From an uncultured Actinomycetes bacterium (GTDB lineage: Bacteria; Actinomycetota; Actinomycetes; S36-B12; UBA10799): 64,000 bases of DNA. Below are positions 40,118 to 51,761 of this stretch, one piece after another. Made by a program: the position numbers and the translations under genes. Position 1 is the stretch's first letter, and each line of letters opens with the position of its first letter. Location of the stretch: positions 124,001 through 188,000 of the forward strand of contig CAMPEQ010000006.1 in the NCBI GenBank assembly GCA_946803585.1. Reading direction: 5' to 3'. Under the pieces are notes generated by a model, which saw nothing but the letters and a program-made list of their open reading frames with translations, did no database searches and was not told the DNA's origin.

Positions 40118-43100
40118 GTGGGCTTTTCCACCTTCCCCGCAGCACAAGGTCTTTACGATCCGGTAAATGAGCACGATGCGTGCGGTGTCGCCTTCGTCGC
40201 GACAATGACCGGTGTTCCCAGTCATGACATCGTTGACAAGGCCCTGACGGCTCTTCGTAACCTCGATCACCGTGGTGCTTCCGGTGCCGAGATCGACACT
40301 GGTGACGGTGCCGGGATTCTTGTCCAGGTGCCTGATGAGTTCCTGCGTGCGGTCGTGGACTTTGACCTGCCAGCAGTAGGAGAATACGTCGTCGGGACGG
40401 CGTTCTTGCCTCGGTCGCAGGACGAGGTCATCGTCGCGCAGGAGGTTATCGGCGCGATCGTCGAGCAAGAAGGTATGCAACTTCTGGGGTGGCGCGAGCT
40501 TCCGACGACTGATGGCTTGGTCGGGCAAATGGCTGAAGCTGCAATGCCGGTATTCAAACAGCTTTTTCTCACCGCTACAGATGATGATGGCCAACCAGTT
40601 ACCGGTCTTGTCCTCGAGCGTCTCGCCTACTGTGTGCGTAAGCGCGTTGAACGTGAGACAGCCGTCTATTTCCCCAGCTTGAGTAGTCGCACCCTCGGCT
40701 ACAAGGGAATGTTGACTACCGGGCAGTTGGAGCCCTTCTACCCAGATCTGTCCGACCCGCGCTTCGCATCCGCACTGGCGCTGGTTCATTCTCGCTTCTC
40801 AACTAACACCTTCCCCAGTTGGCCGCTGGCACATCCCTTCCGATTCATCGCCCATAACGGCGAGATCAACACGGTCAAGGGAAACCGGAACTGGATGACC
40901 GCCCGGGAGGCGATGCTCTCCAGCGAGTTGATCCCGGGTGATCTCGAGCGGCTGTACCCGATCTGCACACCTGCGGGCAGTGACTCGGCTAGCTTCGACG
41001 AAGTACTCGAACTGCTCTACCTAGGGGGTAGATCGCTCCCGCATGCCGTCCTCATGATGATCCCGGAGGCATGGGAGAACAACATGTCGATGGATCCTGA
41101 TCGACGGGCGTTCTACGAGTACCACTCAACGCTGATGGAACCGTGGGATGGCCCGGCGAGCGTCTCATTCACAGACGGCGACGTTATGGGAGCCGTGCTT
41201 GATCGCAACGGACTCCGTCCAGGCCGGTTCTGGATAACTGATGACGGACTCGTGGTCCTGGGCTCAGAAGCGGGTGTACTCGAGCTCGATCCCGCAACGA
41301 TCGTTCGCAAGGGACGGCTGCAACCCGGTCGGATGTTCTTAGTCGACACGAAGAACGGCCGGGTGATTGAGGATGGTGAGATCAAGGCCGAACTTGCCAA
41401 TGCGCACCCGTATCGGGAGTGGTTGGACGAGGGACTCCTACACCTTGAGGATCTTCCCGAGCGTGAGCATGTTGTGCACACCCACACCTCGGTACTTCGA
41501 CGCCAACAGGCTTTTGGTTACACCGAAGAGGAACTTCGGATTCTGCTCACGCCTATGGCAGCCACCGGTGCCGAACCAATCGGTTCGATGGGAACCGACA
41601 CCCCGATCGCGGCCCTCTCGTCGCGCCCACGTTTGATCTTTGATTATTTTGCGCAGTTGTTTGCCCAGGTCACGAATCCGCCGCTTGACGCGCTGCGGGA
41701 GGAGATCGTGACGTCGTTGAGTACGACGATCGGTCCTGAGGGCAATCTGCTTGCCGATAGCGCGGATCAGTGCCGCAATATCGTCTTGAGCTTCCCAGTG
41801 ATCGACAACGATGAACTTGCCAAGGTCGTTCACATCGATGAGGACGGCGATTCGCATTACACAAGTGCCAAGGTCTCGATGCTTTACCGCGTCGAGGATG
41901 GTGCGGCAGGCCTCGAGCGGCGCCTCGGCGAAATTGCTTTGGAGATCGATGGACTCGTAGCGTCCGGAGTCAACTTCATCGTGCTCTCGGATCGTGATTC
42001 CGATGCTGACTTCGCGCCGATTCCGTCGTTGTTGGCTACCGCAGCTACGCATCACCACCTGGTGCGGAATAAGAAGCGAACCCAGGTCAGTCTGATTGTG
42101 GAATCCGGTGACGTGCGCGAGGTACATCACGTTGCCCTGTTGATCGGTTACGGAGCTGCCGCAGTTAATCCGTACCTCGCGATGGAGACCGTCGAGGATA
42201 TGGTCCGAAACGGCGTCATTCCTACCGTCGATACCGCACAAGCCGTGCGCAACCTCGTTCGGGCGCTCGGTAAGGGCGTGCTCAAGGTTATGAGCAAGAT
42301 GGGTATCTCAACTGTCGCCTCCTATCGTGGCGCTCAGGTGTTTGAGGCGATCGGCCTCTCCGAGGAAGTGATCGATCGGTACTTCACTGGAACTACCTCG
42401 AAGCTCGGGGGAGTTGGGCTCGATGTGCTCGCCGAGGAAGTGGCCGCTCGGCACCGAGTTGCGTATCCACCAAACGGCATCCCAGCCGCGCACCGAACAC
42501 TCACAGTTGGTGGCGAGTACCAATGGCGTCGCGAAGGTGAGCCGCACCTGTTCAACCCGGAAACCGTATTCCGCCTGCAGCACGCGACTCGGGCAAAGCG
42601 GTTCGATATTTTCCGTGAGTACTCCGAGGCAGTCAACGATCAGAGCCGCCAACTGATGACCCTGCGCGGGCTCTTTGACCTCGACACCGAATCCCGGCCG
42701 TCGATTCCGATCGACGAGGTGGAATCGATCAGCGAGATCGTCAAGCGCTTTTCTACCGGCGCCATGTCCTATGGCTCGATCTCGCAAGAGGCACACGAGA
42801 CACTTGCCATCGCGATGAATCGGCTCGGGGCCAAGTCCAACACCGGGGAGGGCGGCGAGGATCCGGTTCGATTCGAACCGCTACCCAATGGCGACTCCAA
42901 GCGCTCGGCAATCAAGCAGGTTGCGTCTGGCCGATTTGGCGTTACGAGCCAATACCTCGTCAATGCCGACGATATTCAGATCAAGATGGCCCAGGGTGCC
43001 AAGCCCGGTGAGGGTGGGCAACTGCCGGCTCACAAGGTGTACCCCTGGGTTGCACGAACTCGCCACTCCACCCCAGGCGTTGGCCTGATCTCGCCACCAC

Positions 43101-44656
43101 CGCATCACGATATTTACTCGATCGAGGATCTCGCACAGTTGATCCACGATCTTAAGAACGCCAACCCGCGCGCACGGATCCATGTCAAGTTGGTGGGCGA
43201 GGTCGGCGTTGGCACGGTGGCCGCTGGAGTTGCCAAGGCACACGCCGACGTCATCTTGATTTCCGGGCATGACGGCGGCACCGGTGCCTCACCGTTGACC
43301 AGCCTCAAGCATGCGGGTGGTCCGTGGGAACTCGGCCTAGCCGAGACCCAGCAGACGTTGTTGCTCAACGGTCTGCGCGACCGAGTCGTGGTGCAAACTG
43401 ACGGTCAGCTCAAAACCGGCCGGGATGTCATCATTGCTGCCCTGCTAGGCGCCGAGGAGTACGGGTTCGCGACCGCTCCGCTCGTTGTCATGGGCTGCAT
43501 CATGATGAGGGTCTGTCATTTGGATACCTGCCCAGTCGGAGTTGCGACCCAGAATCCAGTTCTGCGCAGTCGATTCAGCGGTCAGCCGGAGTTCGTTGAG
43601 ACGTTCTTCGAGTATATCGCGCAGGAAGTACGTGAACTCCTCGCTGAGTTGGGATTCCGTACTTTGGACGAGGCAATCGGTCACGTGGAGCTCATCAAGG
43701 CTGATCAAGCGGTCGATCATTGGAAGGCCGCTGGCCTGGACCTCTCGCCGATTCTGCATCAGCCAGCGCTGCCACCTGGTGGTGGACTGCGCAAGCTCGT
43801 GGATCAAGACCACGGGCTCGAGAAGGCACTCGATATGTCACTTATCGATATGTGCGCCGACGCGCTGGAAAGTGCTGAGCCGGTTCGTGCGCAGATCCCG
43901 ATCCGCAATGTCAATCGCACCGTCGGAACCATGCTCGGTAGCGAGGTGACGCGCCGCTATGGTGCCGATGGCCTGCCCGATGGAACGATCGATTTGACCC
44001 TCGTGGGATCAGCTGGTCAGTCCCTCGGGGCATTTGTCCCACGCGGAATCACGCTCCGGATGGAAGGCGATGTGAATGACTATCTGGGTAAGGGACTGTC
44101 CGGCGGCCGTCTGATTGTTCGACCAGACCGTCTGGCTCCGTTCATTGCAGAAGAACACATCATCGCCGGGAACGTCATCGCCTACGGGGCTACTGCGGGT
44201 GAGATTTTTGTGCGCGGGAAGGTTGGCGAACGCTGCTGTGTTCGTAACTCGGGTGCAACCGTGGTGGTTGAAGGTGCCGGTGACCACCTGTGTGAGTACA
44301 TGACCGGTGGTCACGTCATTGTCCTTGGCGCGGTTGGCCGCAATGTTGCAGCCGGTATGTCCGGCGGGGTGGCTTACCTGCTGGACTTGGACGATGAGGC
44401 AGTGAACCGGGACATGGTTGACATCGAGGAGCTCTCAGACGCTGATGCTGAGTTCCTTTCAGCCACTATCTCCCGACATCAGGCGGAGACTGGATCTGAG
44501 GTCGCTGCGCGATTACTCGCTGACTGGAGTACTTCAGTTCAGCGTTTCAGGAAGATCATGCCGCGGGATTACCGACGGGTGTTGGAGGCGATCGCTCGAG
44601 CGGAAGACGCGGGCGAGGACGTAGACGAGGCAGTAATGGAGGCGGCACGTGGCTGA
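40118..44656 (+). CDS. gltB: Glutamate synthase large subunit
   Basis: Class II glutaminase N-terminus ([11 protein letters not shown]), FMN/3Fe-4S region ([19 protein letters not shown]), GXGXG C-terminal domain. GTG 40118 after GGAGG; the ORF-track start 39686 is an in-frame over-extension into lgt. Confidence 0.96.
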   Translation: MGFSTFPAAQGLYDPVNEHDACGVAFVATMTGVPSHDIVDKALTALRNLDHRGASGAEIDTGDGAGILVQVPDEFLRAVVDFDLPAVGEYVVGTAFLPRSQDEVIVAQEVIGAIVEQEGMQLLGWRELPTTDGLVGQMAEAAMPVFKQLFLTATDDDGQPVTGLVLERLAYCVRKRVERETAVYFPSLSSRTLGYKGMLTTGQLEPFYPDLSDPRFASALALVHSRFSTNTFPSWPLAHPFRFIAHNGEINTVKGNRNWMTAREAMLSSELIPGDLERLYPICTPAGSDSASFDEVLELLYLGGRSLPHAVLMMIPEAWENNMSMDPDRRAFYEYHSTLMEPWDGPASVSFTDGDVMGAVLDRNGLRPGRFWITDDGLVVLGSEAGVLELDPATIVRKGRLQPGRMFLVDTKNGRVIEDGEIKAELANAHPYREWLDEGLLHLEDLPEREHVVHTHTSVLRRQQAFGYTEEELRILLTPMAATGAEPIGSMGTDTPIAALSSRPRLIFDYFAQLFAQVTNPPLDALREEIVTSLSTTIGPEGNLLADSADQCRNIVLSFPVIDNDELAKVVHIDEDGDSHYTSAKVSMLYRVEDGAAGLERRLGEIALEIDGLVASGVNFIVLSDRDSDADFAPIPSLLATAATHHHLVRNKKRTQVSLIVESGDVREVHHVALLIGYGAAAVNPYLAMETVEDMVRNGVIPTVDTAQAVRNLVRALGKGVLKVMSKMGISTVASYRGAQVFEAIGLSEEVIDRYFTGTTSKLGGVGLDVLAEEVAARHRVAYPPNGIPAAHRTLTVGGEYQWRREGEPHLFNPETVFRLQHATRAKRFDIFREYSEAVNDQSRQLMTLRGLFDLDTESRPSIPIDEVESISEIVKRFSTGAMSYGSISQEAHETLAIAMNRLGAKSNTGEGGEDPVRFEPLPNGDSKRSAIKQVASGRFGVTSQYLVNADDIQIKMAQGAKPGEGGQLPAHKVYPWVARTRHSTPGVGLISPPPHHDIYSIEDLAQLIHDLKNANPRARIHVKLVGEVGVGTVAAGVAKAHADVILISGHDGGTGASPLTSLKHAGGPWELGLAETQQTLLLNGLRDRVVVQTDGQLKTGRDVIIAALLGAEEYGFATAPLVVMGCIMMRVCHLDTCPVGVATQNPVLRSRFSGQPEFVETFFEYIAQEVRELLAELGFRTLDEAIGHVELIKADQAVDHWKAAGLDLSPILHQPALPPGGGLRKLVDQDHGLEKALDMSLIDMCADALESAEPVRAQIPIRNVNRTVGTMLGSEVTRRYGADGLPDGTIDLTLVGSAGQSLGAFVPRGITLRMEGDVNDYLGKGLSGGRLIVRPDRLAPFIAEEHIIAGNVIAYGATAGEIFVRGKVGERCCVRNSGATVVVEGAGDHLCEYMTGGHVIVLGAVGRNVAAGMSGGVAYLLDLDDEAVNRDMVDIEELSDADAEFLSATISRHQAETGSEVAARLLADWSTSVQRFRKIMPRDYRRVLEAIARAEDAGEDVDEAVMEAARG

Positions 44657-46103
44657 TCCAAGAGGATTCTTGAAGCGAGACCGGGCACTGCCCGAGCGTC
44701 GGCCGGTGGATGTTCGGATCATGGACTGGAAGGAAGTCTATGAGGACTTCGAGTCTGAGAAGGTCCGAGAGCAAGCCGGTCGCTGTATGGATTGCGGGAT
44801 TCCGTTCTGTCACAACGGTTGCCCGCTGGGGAACCTCATTCCAGAGTGGAATGACTTGGTCAGGCGCGACGATTGGGAAGACGCCATTGAGCGCCTACAC
44901 GCCACGAACAACTTCCCGGAGTTCACCGGACGGCTCTGCCCAGCCCCTTGTGAGACGGCCTGTGTTCTCGGGATTAACCAGAATCCAGTCACGATCAAGC
45001 AGGTCGAGGTAGAGATTATCGATCGAGCGTGGGACGAAGGCTGGGTGCGGCCACAGCCGCCAGAGCGCCTAACGGGAAAGACCGTAGCTGTAGTTGGTTC
45101 CGGTCCCGCCGGGTTGGCAACGGCCCAGCAGCTTGCTCGAGCAGGTCATACGGTCGCCGTCTATGAACGTGACGATCGGATTGGTGGTCTGCTGCGATAC
45201 GGGATTCCAGAATTCAAGATGGAGAAAGTACATCTGAATCGGCGCCTGCAGCAAATGGAAGCCGAGGGCGTGAAGTTCCGCCCTGGTATGAACATTGGAG
45301 TCGATGTCACCGGCGCGGACCTGCGTCGTCGGTACGACGCTGTGGTTATGGCGGTTGGCGCAACGGCGCGGCGAGACCTTGATGTACCTGGCCGAGAGCT
45401 CGCGGGCGTTCACCAAGCGATGGAGTACTTGCCGCTGGCAAACCGCGTTGTCGAGGGTGATCTGGCTCAGACAACGATTTCGGCGCATGGCAAGCATGTC
45501 GTCGTCATCGGTGGCGGCGACACAGGGGCAGACTGCCTGGGAACTGCCACCCGCCAAGGTGCTGCGTCGGTCACCCAGCTCGAGATCATGGCACGACCGA
45601 CGCAGGAGCGACCCAGTAGCCAGCCGTGGCCGACTTATCCGATGACGTACCGGGTGTCCTCGGCTCATGAGGAGAACGGGGAGCGGGTATTCGCGGTCAG
45701 TACCAACCGCTTCGTCGACAACGGCGCAGGTTCTGTTGGTGCTCTCGAACTGGTTGAGGTCGAGATGCGTGACGGACGATTCGAAGCGATTGAGGGAAGC
45801 ACCCGGGAGATCCCCGCAGACCTAGTTCTGTTTGCTATGGGATTCACCGGACCGGAGCAGGGCTCCTTCATCGACCAGCTCGGGCTGGAACTAGATGCCC
45901 GCGGCAATATCACCCGTGACGAGACATATGCGTCTAACGTAGATGGTGTATTCATCGCGGGAGATGCCGGTCGAGGTCAAAGCCTGATTGTCTGGGCTAT
46001 CGCCGAAGGTCGAGCAGCTGCCGCCGCCGTCGATAGTTACTTGATGGGAACCACGAACTTGCCAGCACCTATTCCGCCCTCAGCTCGCCCCTTGGTCGTC
46101 TAG
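44649..46103 (+). CDS. gltD: Glutamate synthase small subunit
   Basis: [69 protein letters not shown]. Confidence 0.97.
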   Translation: MADPRGFLKRDRALPERRPVDVRIMDWKEVYEDFESEKVREQAGRCMDCGIPFCHNGCPLGNLIPEWNDLVRRDDWEDAIERLHATNNFPEFTGRLCPAPCETACVLGINQNPVTIKQVEVEIIDRAWDEGWVRPQPPERLTGKTVAVVGSGPAGLATAQQLARAGHTVAVYERDDRIGGLLRYGIPEFKMEKVHLNRRLQQMEAEGVKFRPGMNIGVDVTGADLRRRYDAVVMAVGATARRDLDVPGRELAGVHQAMEYLPLANRVVEGDLAQTTISAHGKHVVVIGGGDTGADCLGTATRQGAASVTQLEIMARPTQERPSSQPWPTYPMTYRVSSAHEENGERVFAVSTNRFVDNGAGSVGALELVEVEMRDGRFEAIEGSTREIPADLVLFAMGFTGPEQGSFIDQLGLELDARGNITRDETYASNVDGVFIAGDAGRGQSLIVWAIAEGRAAAAAVDSYLMGTTNLPAPIPPSARPLVV

Positions 46104-46107
46104 TCCG

Positions 46108-47541
46108 ATGCGTCGAGCGAAGATAGTTTGCACCCTCGGACCGGCCACCTTCGATCCCAAAGTTGTTGAGGACTTGGTTCTCGCCGGAATGGACGTGGCG
46201 CGGATCAACTTGAGTCACGGCGACTACTCCGACCATCAGCACTCGATCAACTCGGTCCGTGCGGCCACCGATCAGACCGGTCGCGGGGTAGCTGTCTTGG
46301 CGGATTTGCAGGGGCCAAAGATCCGCTTGGGTCGGTTCGCTGACGGTCCTGTGGCGTTGAACGTCGGTGACGAGTTCATCATTACGACTGAGGATATTCA
46401 GGGGACTGCCAAGCGTGCGTCTACTACCTACGAGGGTTTGGCCGCAGATGTAGTTGCCGATGACTTGCTACTGATCGACGACGGAAAGATTTTGCTCCGA
46501 GCAGTGTCCGTCAGTGGAAACGACGTCGTCACGGAGGTTCTAGAGGGTGGGATCGTCTCCGACAACAAGGGTATTAACTTGCCTGGGGTAGCGGTAAGCG
46601 TTCCAGCGCTCTCGGAGAAGGACCGCGACGACTTGCGTTGGGCGTTGCGAGCTGGTGCGGACCTTGTCGCGTTGTCTTTCGTTCGCGAAGCTGCCGATAT
46701 CACCGTCGTTCACGAGATCATGGACGAGGAAGGTTCGCGAGTCCCTGTTCTGGCAAAGATCGAGAAGCCGCAGGGAGTTGACAACCTTGCAGAGATCATT
46801 GCGACCTTTGACGGAATCATGGTCGCGCGGGGAGATCTGGGCGTCGAGTTGCCGATTGAAGAGGTTCCCCTCGTTCAGAAGCAAGCGATAGCGATGTGTC
46901 GCAATGCGGGCAAGCCAGTCATTGTTGCAACGCAGATGCTCGACTCGATGATGTCTGCCCGTCGCCCCACCAGGGCAGAGGCGTCCGATGTCGCGAACGC
47001 GGTTTTGGACGGAACTGACGCGCTGATGCTCTCAGGTGAGACCAGTGTTGGGGATCATCCGGTAGTCGTGGTTGAGACGATGGCGCGAATTATTCGCCAC
47101 GTCGAGGAGCAGTCGCTCGGGCATTTCAATGAGGTGGAAGAGATCCGCCTGGGATCAACAGCTCGCGCGCTCACTAGGGCTGCTTGCCAGGTCGGCGAAT
47201 CAGTGAGGGCAACTCACCTTTGTACGTTTACTGAGACCGGATTGACGCCGCGACTGGTTGCCCGCCATCGTTCACCGATCCCGCTCGTTGCTTTCACACC
47301 AAGCCAACGGGTTAGGTCGCAATTGTCATTGGTCTGGGGTGTCGAGACGTTTTTGACGCCGCACGCTGGCAGTACGGACGGAATGGTTGAACTCGTTGAC
47401 CATGAGTTGCTTCGACTCGGCCGCAACCAACCCGGAGACCGAGTCGTGGTTATCGCCGGAGTCCCGCCGGGTATTGCCGGCACGACGAACGGGATGCGGG
47501 TTCACGTCATGGGGACCCAGGAGATCGACAAGCCGCGCTAG
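46108..47541 (+). CDS. pyk: Pyruvate kinase
   Basis: MRRAKIVCTLGPATF, VLADLQGPKIRLG, IMVARGDLGVELPIEEVPLVQK. Confidence 0.97.
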   Translation: MRRAKIVCTLGPATFDPKVVEDLVLAGMDVARINLSHGDYSDHQHSINSVRAATDQTGRGVAVLADLQGPKIRLGRFADGPVALNVGDEFIITTEDIQGTAKRASTTYEGLAADVVADDLLLIDDGKILLRAVSVSGNDVVTEVLEGGIVSDNKGINLPGVAVSVPALSEKDRDDLRWALRAGADLVALSFVREAADITVVHEIMDEEGSRVPVLAKIEKPQGVDNLAEIIATFDGIMVARGDLGVELPIEEVPLVQKQAIAMCRNAGKPVIVATQMLDSMMSARRPTRAEASDVANAVLDGTDALMLSGETSVGDHPVVVVETMARIIRHVEEQSLGHFNEVEEIRLGSTARALTRAACQVGESVRATHLCTFTETGLTPRLVARHRSPIPLVAFTPSQRVRSQLSLVWGVETFLTPHAGSTDGMVELVDHELLRLGRNQPGDRVVVIAGVPPGIAGTTNGMRVHVMGTQEIDKPR

Positions 47542-47551
47542 ATTCGCCGCT

Positions 47552-48040
47552 CTACTCCATTGCGCGGCGAGCCTCAGGATTGAGGACTCCCCACTGAATG
47601 AGTTGTTCAGCTAGCAAACTGGGTGACTCGTCGTAGATCACTGCGAGTGTTCGTAGGTCGTCTTGACGGATTGAGAGGATCCGACCGTTGTAGTCACCCC
47701 GCTGGGCTTGAATAGCAGCCGCGTACCGCGCAAGTGGTCCAGCCTTCTCCGCGGGTACTTGGCCTAGGCGTTCAAGGTCCAGGACGAGGCGAGGAGGTGG
47801 CTCCGCGGCGGGTGCAGGCGCGGCGTCAGGCAGAAGCTCAGCAACGGGCACACCATAGAAGTCAGCAAGCTCAGCGAGTTTCTGGACGGTTACGGCTCGG
47901 TCGCCCCGCTCGTAAGACCCGACGACAACAGCCTTCCAGCGAGCCCCGGACCGTTCTTCGACCCCGTGCAGGCTTAGACCCTGTTGCTGGCGGATAGCAC
48001 GTAGCTTCGCACCTAACGCTTTCGCGTAGTCGCTTGCCAT
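47552..48040 (-). CDS. bldD: BldD-family transcriptional regulator
   Basis: MASDYAKALGAKLRAIRQQQGLSLHGVEERSGARWKAVVVGSYERGDRAVTVQKLAELADFYGVPVAELLP… close to the Streptomyces BldD sequence; ATG 48040 with SD aaggag. The ORF-track start 48676 is an over-extension into pyrR. Confidence 0.95.
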   Translation of the reverse strand: MASDYAKALGAKLRAIRQQQGLSLHGVEERSGARWKAVVVGSYERGDRAVTVQKLAELADFYGVPVAELLPDAAPAPAAEPPPRLVLDLERLGQVPAEKAGPLARYAAAIQAQRGDYNGRILSIRQDDLRTLAVIYDESPSLLAEQLIQWGVLNPEARRAME

Positions 48041-48080
48041 CCAGGGCTCCTTGGGCGTGTCATTTGGTCTGTGATCATGC

Positions 48081-48086
48081 ATCCTA
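48081..48086 (-). promoter_or_regulatory. Candidate -10 (TAGGAT) of bldD
   Basis: TAGGAT on the minus strand, 11 nt downstream of the BldD-like palindrome. Confidence 0.4.
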
Positions 48087-48097
48087 GCGAGCCCGAC

Positions 48098-48112
48098 GTT
48101 ACGGAGCGTAAC
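48098..48112. promoter_or_regulatory. Candidate BldD operator
   Basis: GTTACGGAGCGTAAC, perfect 6-bp inverted repeat with 3-nt spacer; one mismatch to the nTnACnC(A/T)GnGTnAn BldD consensus as recalled. Confidence 0.6.
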
Positions 48113-48296
48113 AACGGGTATGCAACTCGAAGGTCTCAAATGGAGTGAAATCTTCGGTTTCATTCGCTCAAGGGTTGTCTTACCCGCTGATCTTGGCGCT
48201 AATCCGGTCCGGAGTGTGATCGTGGCTACTCTCCTTGCGGGTCGAAGGCAGGCAGCCTTGGCGGCGACTGTAGCCTTCTGTTCAGGTAGGCAACGT

Positions 48297-48331
48297 CCTT
48301 TAATGTCCGTCCTGTGAGGCGGGGAAGGGGG
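48297..48331 (+). promoter_or_regulatory. Candidate PyrR-binding RNA hairpin overlapping the pyrR ribosome-binding site
   Basis: CCTT-taatg-TCCG-TC[CTGTGA]GG-CGGG-g-AAGG: CNGNGA hexaloop with nested pairings; GGGGAAGGGGG SD forms the 3' arm; pyrR GTG at 48339. Confidence 0.65.
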
Positions 48332-48338
48332 TTCGCGA

Positions 48339-48926
48339 GTGAATACGCCGCGAGTTCGCACAGTTTTAGAAGCCGCAGATATCGATCGGGTTCTGACCCG
48401 AATCTCCCATGAGATCGTTGAGCGCGCTAAGGGAGCCGACGAGATCGTCTTACTCGGTATCCAGACCAGGGGAGTGCCTCTGGCGGAGCGAATCGGTAGA
48501 AAGATCTCGGACTTCGAGAACACGAGCGTGCCAGTGGGGGCGCTCGACATCACCATGTACCGAGACGATTTGCGACTACGTCCGGCCCGCGCACTTGAAA
48601 CAACTGCCCTTCCTGAGGTAGGGATCGATGGTCGCATCGTGGTTTTGGTTGACGATGTGCTGTTCTCTGGTCGCACAATCCGCGCAGCCTTGGATGCATT
48701 GCAAGAGCTTGGTAGGCCACGGGCCGTCAGACTGGCGGTCCTAGTGGACCGAGGACACCGACAGCTGCCGATCAGGGCTGACTACGTCGGTAAGAACCTG
48801 CCAACAGCGCTACAGGAGTCCGTTCGGGTTCGCCTCCAAGAGACTGACGGCTCCGACGAGGTCACGCTGTCATCGGGGCGTCCGACGCCACTAGGCACCG
48901 ATCCGACATCCGGTGATGCAGCATGA
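48339..48926 (+). CDS. pyrR: Bifunctional PyrR (pyr operon RNA-binding regulator / uracil phosphoribosyltransferase)
   Basis: [55 protein letters not shown] (PRPP loop). Confidence 0.96.
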   Translation: MNTPRVRTVLEAADIDRVLTRISHEIVERAKGADEIVLLGIQTRGVPLAERIGRKISDFENTSVPVGALDITMYRDDLRLRPARALETTALPEVGIDGRIVVLVDDVLFSGRTIRAALDALQELGRPRAVRLAVLVDRGHRQLPIRADYVGKNLPTALQESVRVRLQETDGSDEVTLSSGRPTPLGTDPTSGDAA

Positions 48927-49891
48927 AGAAGCACCTACTCTCCTCTGCTGATCTCAGCCGAGAAGACGCCATCTTGGTGCTCGACACGGCTGCGCAGCTT
49001 GCCCAAGTGGCCGACCGTCCGGTCAAGAAGCTCCCGACCCTGCGTGGCCGAACGGTCGTGAACCTGTTCTTTGAAGACTCGACCCGAACCCGCATCTCAT
49101 TCGAGGCAGCAGCTAAGCGCCTCTCCGCGGACGTCATCACGTTTAGCGCAAAGGGCTCAAGCGTTTCCAAGGGCGAGAGCCTCAAGGACACCGCGCTCAC
49201 CCTCGAAGCCATGGGTGCCGATGCGGTGATCATTCGCCATGGATCTAGCGGGGCGCCGCACCGATTGGCGAACGCAGGCTGGATTAACGGCAGCGTCATT
49301 AATGCGGGGGATGGACTTCACGAGCACCCAACTCAGGCACTCCTCGATGCGTACACCCTGCGGGAGAACCTCTGCGGAGGTGTGGGTGACCTCGCCGGTA
49401 AGCGGGTAACGATTGTTGGCGATGTCCTGCACAGTCGGGTGGCTCGATCGAACACGCTCCTGCTTGCAACTCTCGGTGCGCACGTCACCCTCGTCGCGCC
49501 GCCCACGTTGTTGCCGGTCGGCGTCGAGAACTGGCCGTGCGAGGTCTCCTACGACCTCGATGCGTCGTTGGCCCAGGCAGATGCCGTGATGATGCTGCGA
49601 GTCCAACTTGAACGAATGAATGACTCCTATTTCCCAACTGCTCGCGAGTACAGCCGCCGTTATGGTCTAGACCACCGCCGAATGGAATCGATGAGCGAAC
49701 ACGCAATCGTGATGCACCCTGGGCCGATGAACAGGGGAATGGAGATCTCTGCCGACGTCGCGGATTCCAAGCGCTCAGTGATCGTCTCCCAGGTGACTAA
49801 CGGCGTCAGTGTGCGAATGGCTGTGCTCTATCTCCTACTAGGTGGCAATTCTCCGGCGCAGCCAGCGCCACATGAAGGGATCGAAGAATGA
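48923..49891 (+). CDS. pyrB: Aspartate carbamoyltransferase catalytic subunit
   Basis: [44 protein letters not shown]. Confidence 0.97.
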   Translation: MKKHLLSSADLSREDAILVLDTAAQLAQVADRPVKKLPTLRGRTVVNLFFEDSTRTRISFEAAAKRLSADVITFSAKGSSVSKGESLKDTALTLEAMGADAVIIRHGSSGAPHRLANAGWINGSVINAGDGLHEHPTQALLDAYTLRENLCGGVGDLAGKRVTIVGDVLHSRVARSNTLLLATLGAHVTLVAPPTLLPVGVENWPCEVSYDLDASLAQADAVMMLRVQLERMNDSYFPTAREYSRRYGLDHRRMESMSEHAIVMHPGPMNRGMEISADVADSKRSVIVSQVTNGVSVRMAVLYLLLGGNSPAQPAPHEGIEE

Positions 49892-51213
49892 GTCGCTTAG
49901 TAATCTCCGGTGCGCGTCCACTTGGTGGCGATGCGGTCGATATCGTGATCGACGGCGACAAGATCAGTGAAATCAATCCGGCTGGATCGACAAATGTGGA
50001 TGGTGATCGAGTCCTTGTCGCGGACAACCTCGTAGCACTACCTGGCCTGGTAGACCTTCATACCCACTTGCGTGAGCCAGGGCGAGAAGACGCTGAGACG
50101 GTTGATTCCGGAACTCGGGCGGCTGCCCTCGGAGGCTTCACCTGCGTTCACGCGATGGCCAACACTGAGCCGGTTGCCGACACTGCCGGTGTCGTGGAGC
50201 AGGTATGGCGCCTGGGAAAGGAAGCCGGTTGGTGTGAGGTTCGCCCTGTTGGTGCGGTCACCCAAGGACTCAATGGCGTAAAGATGGCCGAACTTGGGGC
50301 GATGGCCTCCTCTGCTGCGCATGTTCGCGTGTTCTCAGATGACGGCAAATGTGTGGATGACGCCGTCATGATGCGCCGGGCGTTGGAGTACGTCAAAGCC
50401 TTCAACGGCGTTATCGCCCAGCACGCCCAAGAGCCCCGGCTGACCGAGGGCGCGCAGATGAACGAGGGTGAACTCTCCGGAATCCTGGGCCTGCGGGGCT
50501 GGCCAGCTGTGGCAGAAGAGGCGATCATCGCCCGTGACGTCTTGCTGGCTCAACATGTTGGCAGTCGACTGCATATCTGCCACGTGTCGACAGCTGGAAG
50601 TGTTGAACTCATTCGCTGGGCAAAGTCCAAAGGTATTGACGTCACGGCAGAAGTCACCCCGCACCATCTATTGCTAACCGATGAGCTCGCGACTAGCTAC
50701 GATCCGTTCTTCAAGGTGAATCCACCGCTTAGGGCAGCTGCGGATGTCGAGGCCTTGCGACTAGCCCTAGCTGATGGCACCATCGACGCGGTCGCAACCG
50801 ACCATGCGCCGCACCCGTCGGAGGATAAAGAGTGCGAATGGGCGGCAGCAGCGTTCGGAATGCTTGGTCTAGAGACCGCTCTGTCGGTTGTGATCGACAC
50901 GATGGTTCGTCCTGGTTTGCTGGATTGGGCGGGCGTCGCTGACCGGATGTCGACCCGCCCAGCTCAGATCGGGCGCGTAGCTGGGCAAGGCGGATCAATA
51001 GAGGTCGGCCAGCCGGGGAATATCATTGTGATCGACCCCGAGGTCATGTGGACGGTTGTCCCGAGTGAGCTCGCGAGCCGAAGCCGCAACACCCCGTACC
51101 GAGAACGGACATTGCCTGGCCGTGTCGTGCACACGGTCTACGCAGGTACACCGACCGTGGTCGATGGAGCGCTCGCCGAGACCAAGAACAATGAGCGAAG
51201 TGTCACTAGCTGA
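49888..51213 (+). CDS. pyrC: Dihydroorotase
   Basis: [35 protein letters not shown]. Confidence 0.97.
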   Translation: MSRLVISGARPLGGDAVDIVIDGDKISEINPAGSTNVDGDRVLVADNLVALPGLVDLHTHLREPGREDAETVDSGTRAAALGGFTCVHAMANTEPVADTAGVVEQVWRLGKEAGWCEVRPVGAVTQGLNGVKMAELGAMASSAAHVRVFSDDGKCVDDAVMMRRALEYVKAFNGVIAQHAQEPRLTEGAQMNEGELSGILGLRGWPAVAEEAIIARDVLLAQHVGSRLHICHVSTAGSVELIRWAKSKGIDVTAEVTPHHLLLTDELATSYDPFFKVNPPLRAAADVEALRLALADGTIDAVATDHAPHPSEDKECEWAAAAFGMLGLETALSVVIDTMVRPGLLDWAGVADRMSTRPAQIGRVAGQGGSIEVGQPGNIIVIDPEVMWTVVPSELASRSRNTPYRERTLPGRVVHTVYAGTPTVVDGALAETKNNERSVTS

Positions 51214-51761
51214 TGCTTAGAACGCTGCTCGTCTTGGTCATGATCGCGATCATCTTTCTGATCTTCCGATCGATGTGGCGCAGCTGGCGTCGTAGAGTTG
51301 TGAAGGGCGAGGTGATTCCGTCCCTGTCGGCCGTACCAGCAACTGATGCCGAGGCGTTATTCAGCGTGAGCCACGCGACCTATCTTGGAACCGTAACTGA
51401 CGATCATTGGCTAGACCGGGTGGCAGCGCAAGGTTTAGGAGGACGCGGTCCAGCGGCGATTCGTGTGTTGGCCCATGGTCTGGTTGTGGACCGGGTTGGG
51501 GCGCAGAGCCACTTCATTCCGGGCGAGGCGATTGCGGAGGTGGCGTTGGCTAAGGGCATCGCGGGGCGCGTCTACGGTCACGATTCTGTTGTGGTCGTGA
51601 GCTGGGTATGGGGCTCGACGCTGATGCATACCGGGTTGCGTGTCGCGGACTCGGACTCGCGTGCCGCATTGATGAGCTCATTGGCACAATGGTCACGTGG
51701 GCCTTCACCGGCATCAAGTTACGGTGACCAGCCACCGACTCCCCCTGGAGGACATAAGTGA
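51213..51761 (+). CDS. Conserved membrane-anchored protein of the pyr operon (function unknown)
   Basis: Single N-terminal TM helix and soluble domain; overlaps pyrC and carA; positional equivalent exists between pyrC and carA in other actinobacteria. Confidence 0.7.
   Translation: MLRTLLVLVMIAIIFLIFRSMWRSWRRRVVKGEVIPSLSAVPATDAEALFSVSHATYLGTVTDDHWLDRVAAQGLGGRGPAAIRVLAHGLVVDRVGAQSHFIPGEAIAEVALAKGIAGRVYGHDSVVVVSWVWGSTLMHTGLRVADSDSRAALMSSLAQWSRGPSPASSYGDQPPTPPGGHK

Noticed and set aside
48041-48676. N-terminal extension of the bldD ORF across the pyrR leader and gene
   Set aside because: The extension is antisense to pyrR; BldD starts at ATG 48040 with its own SD.
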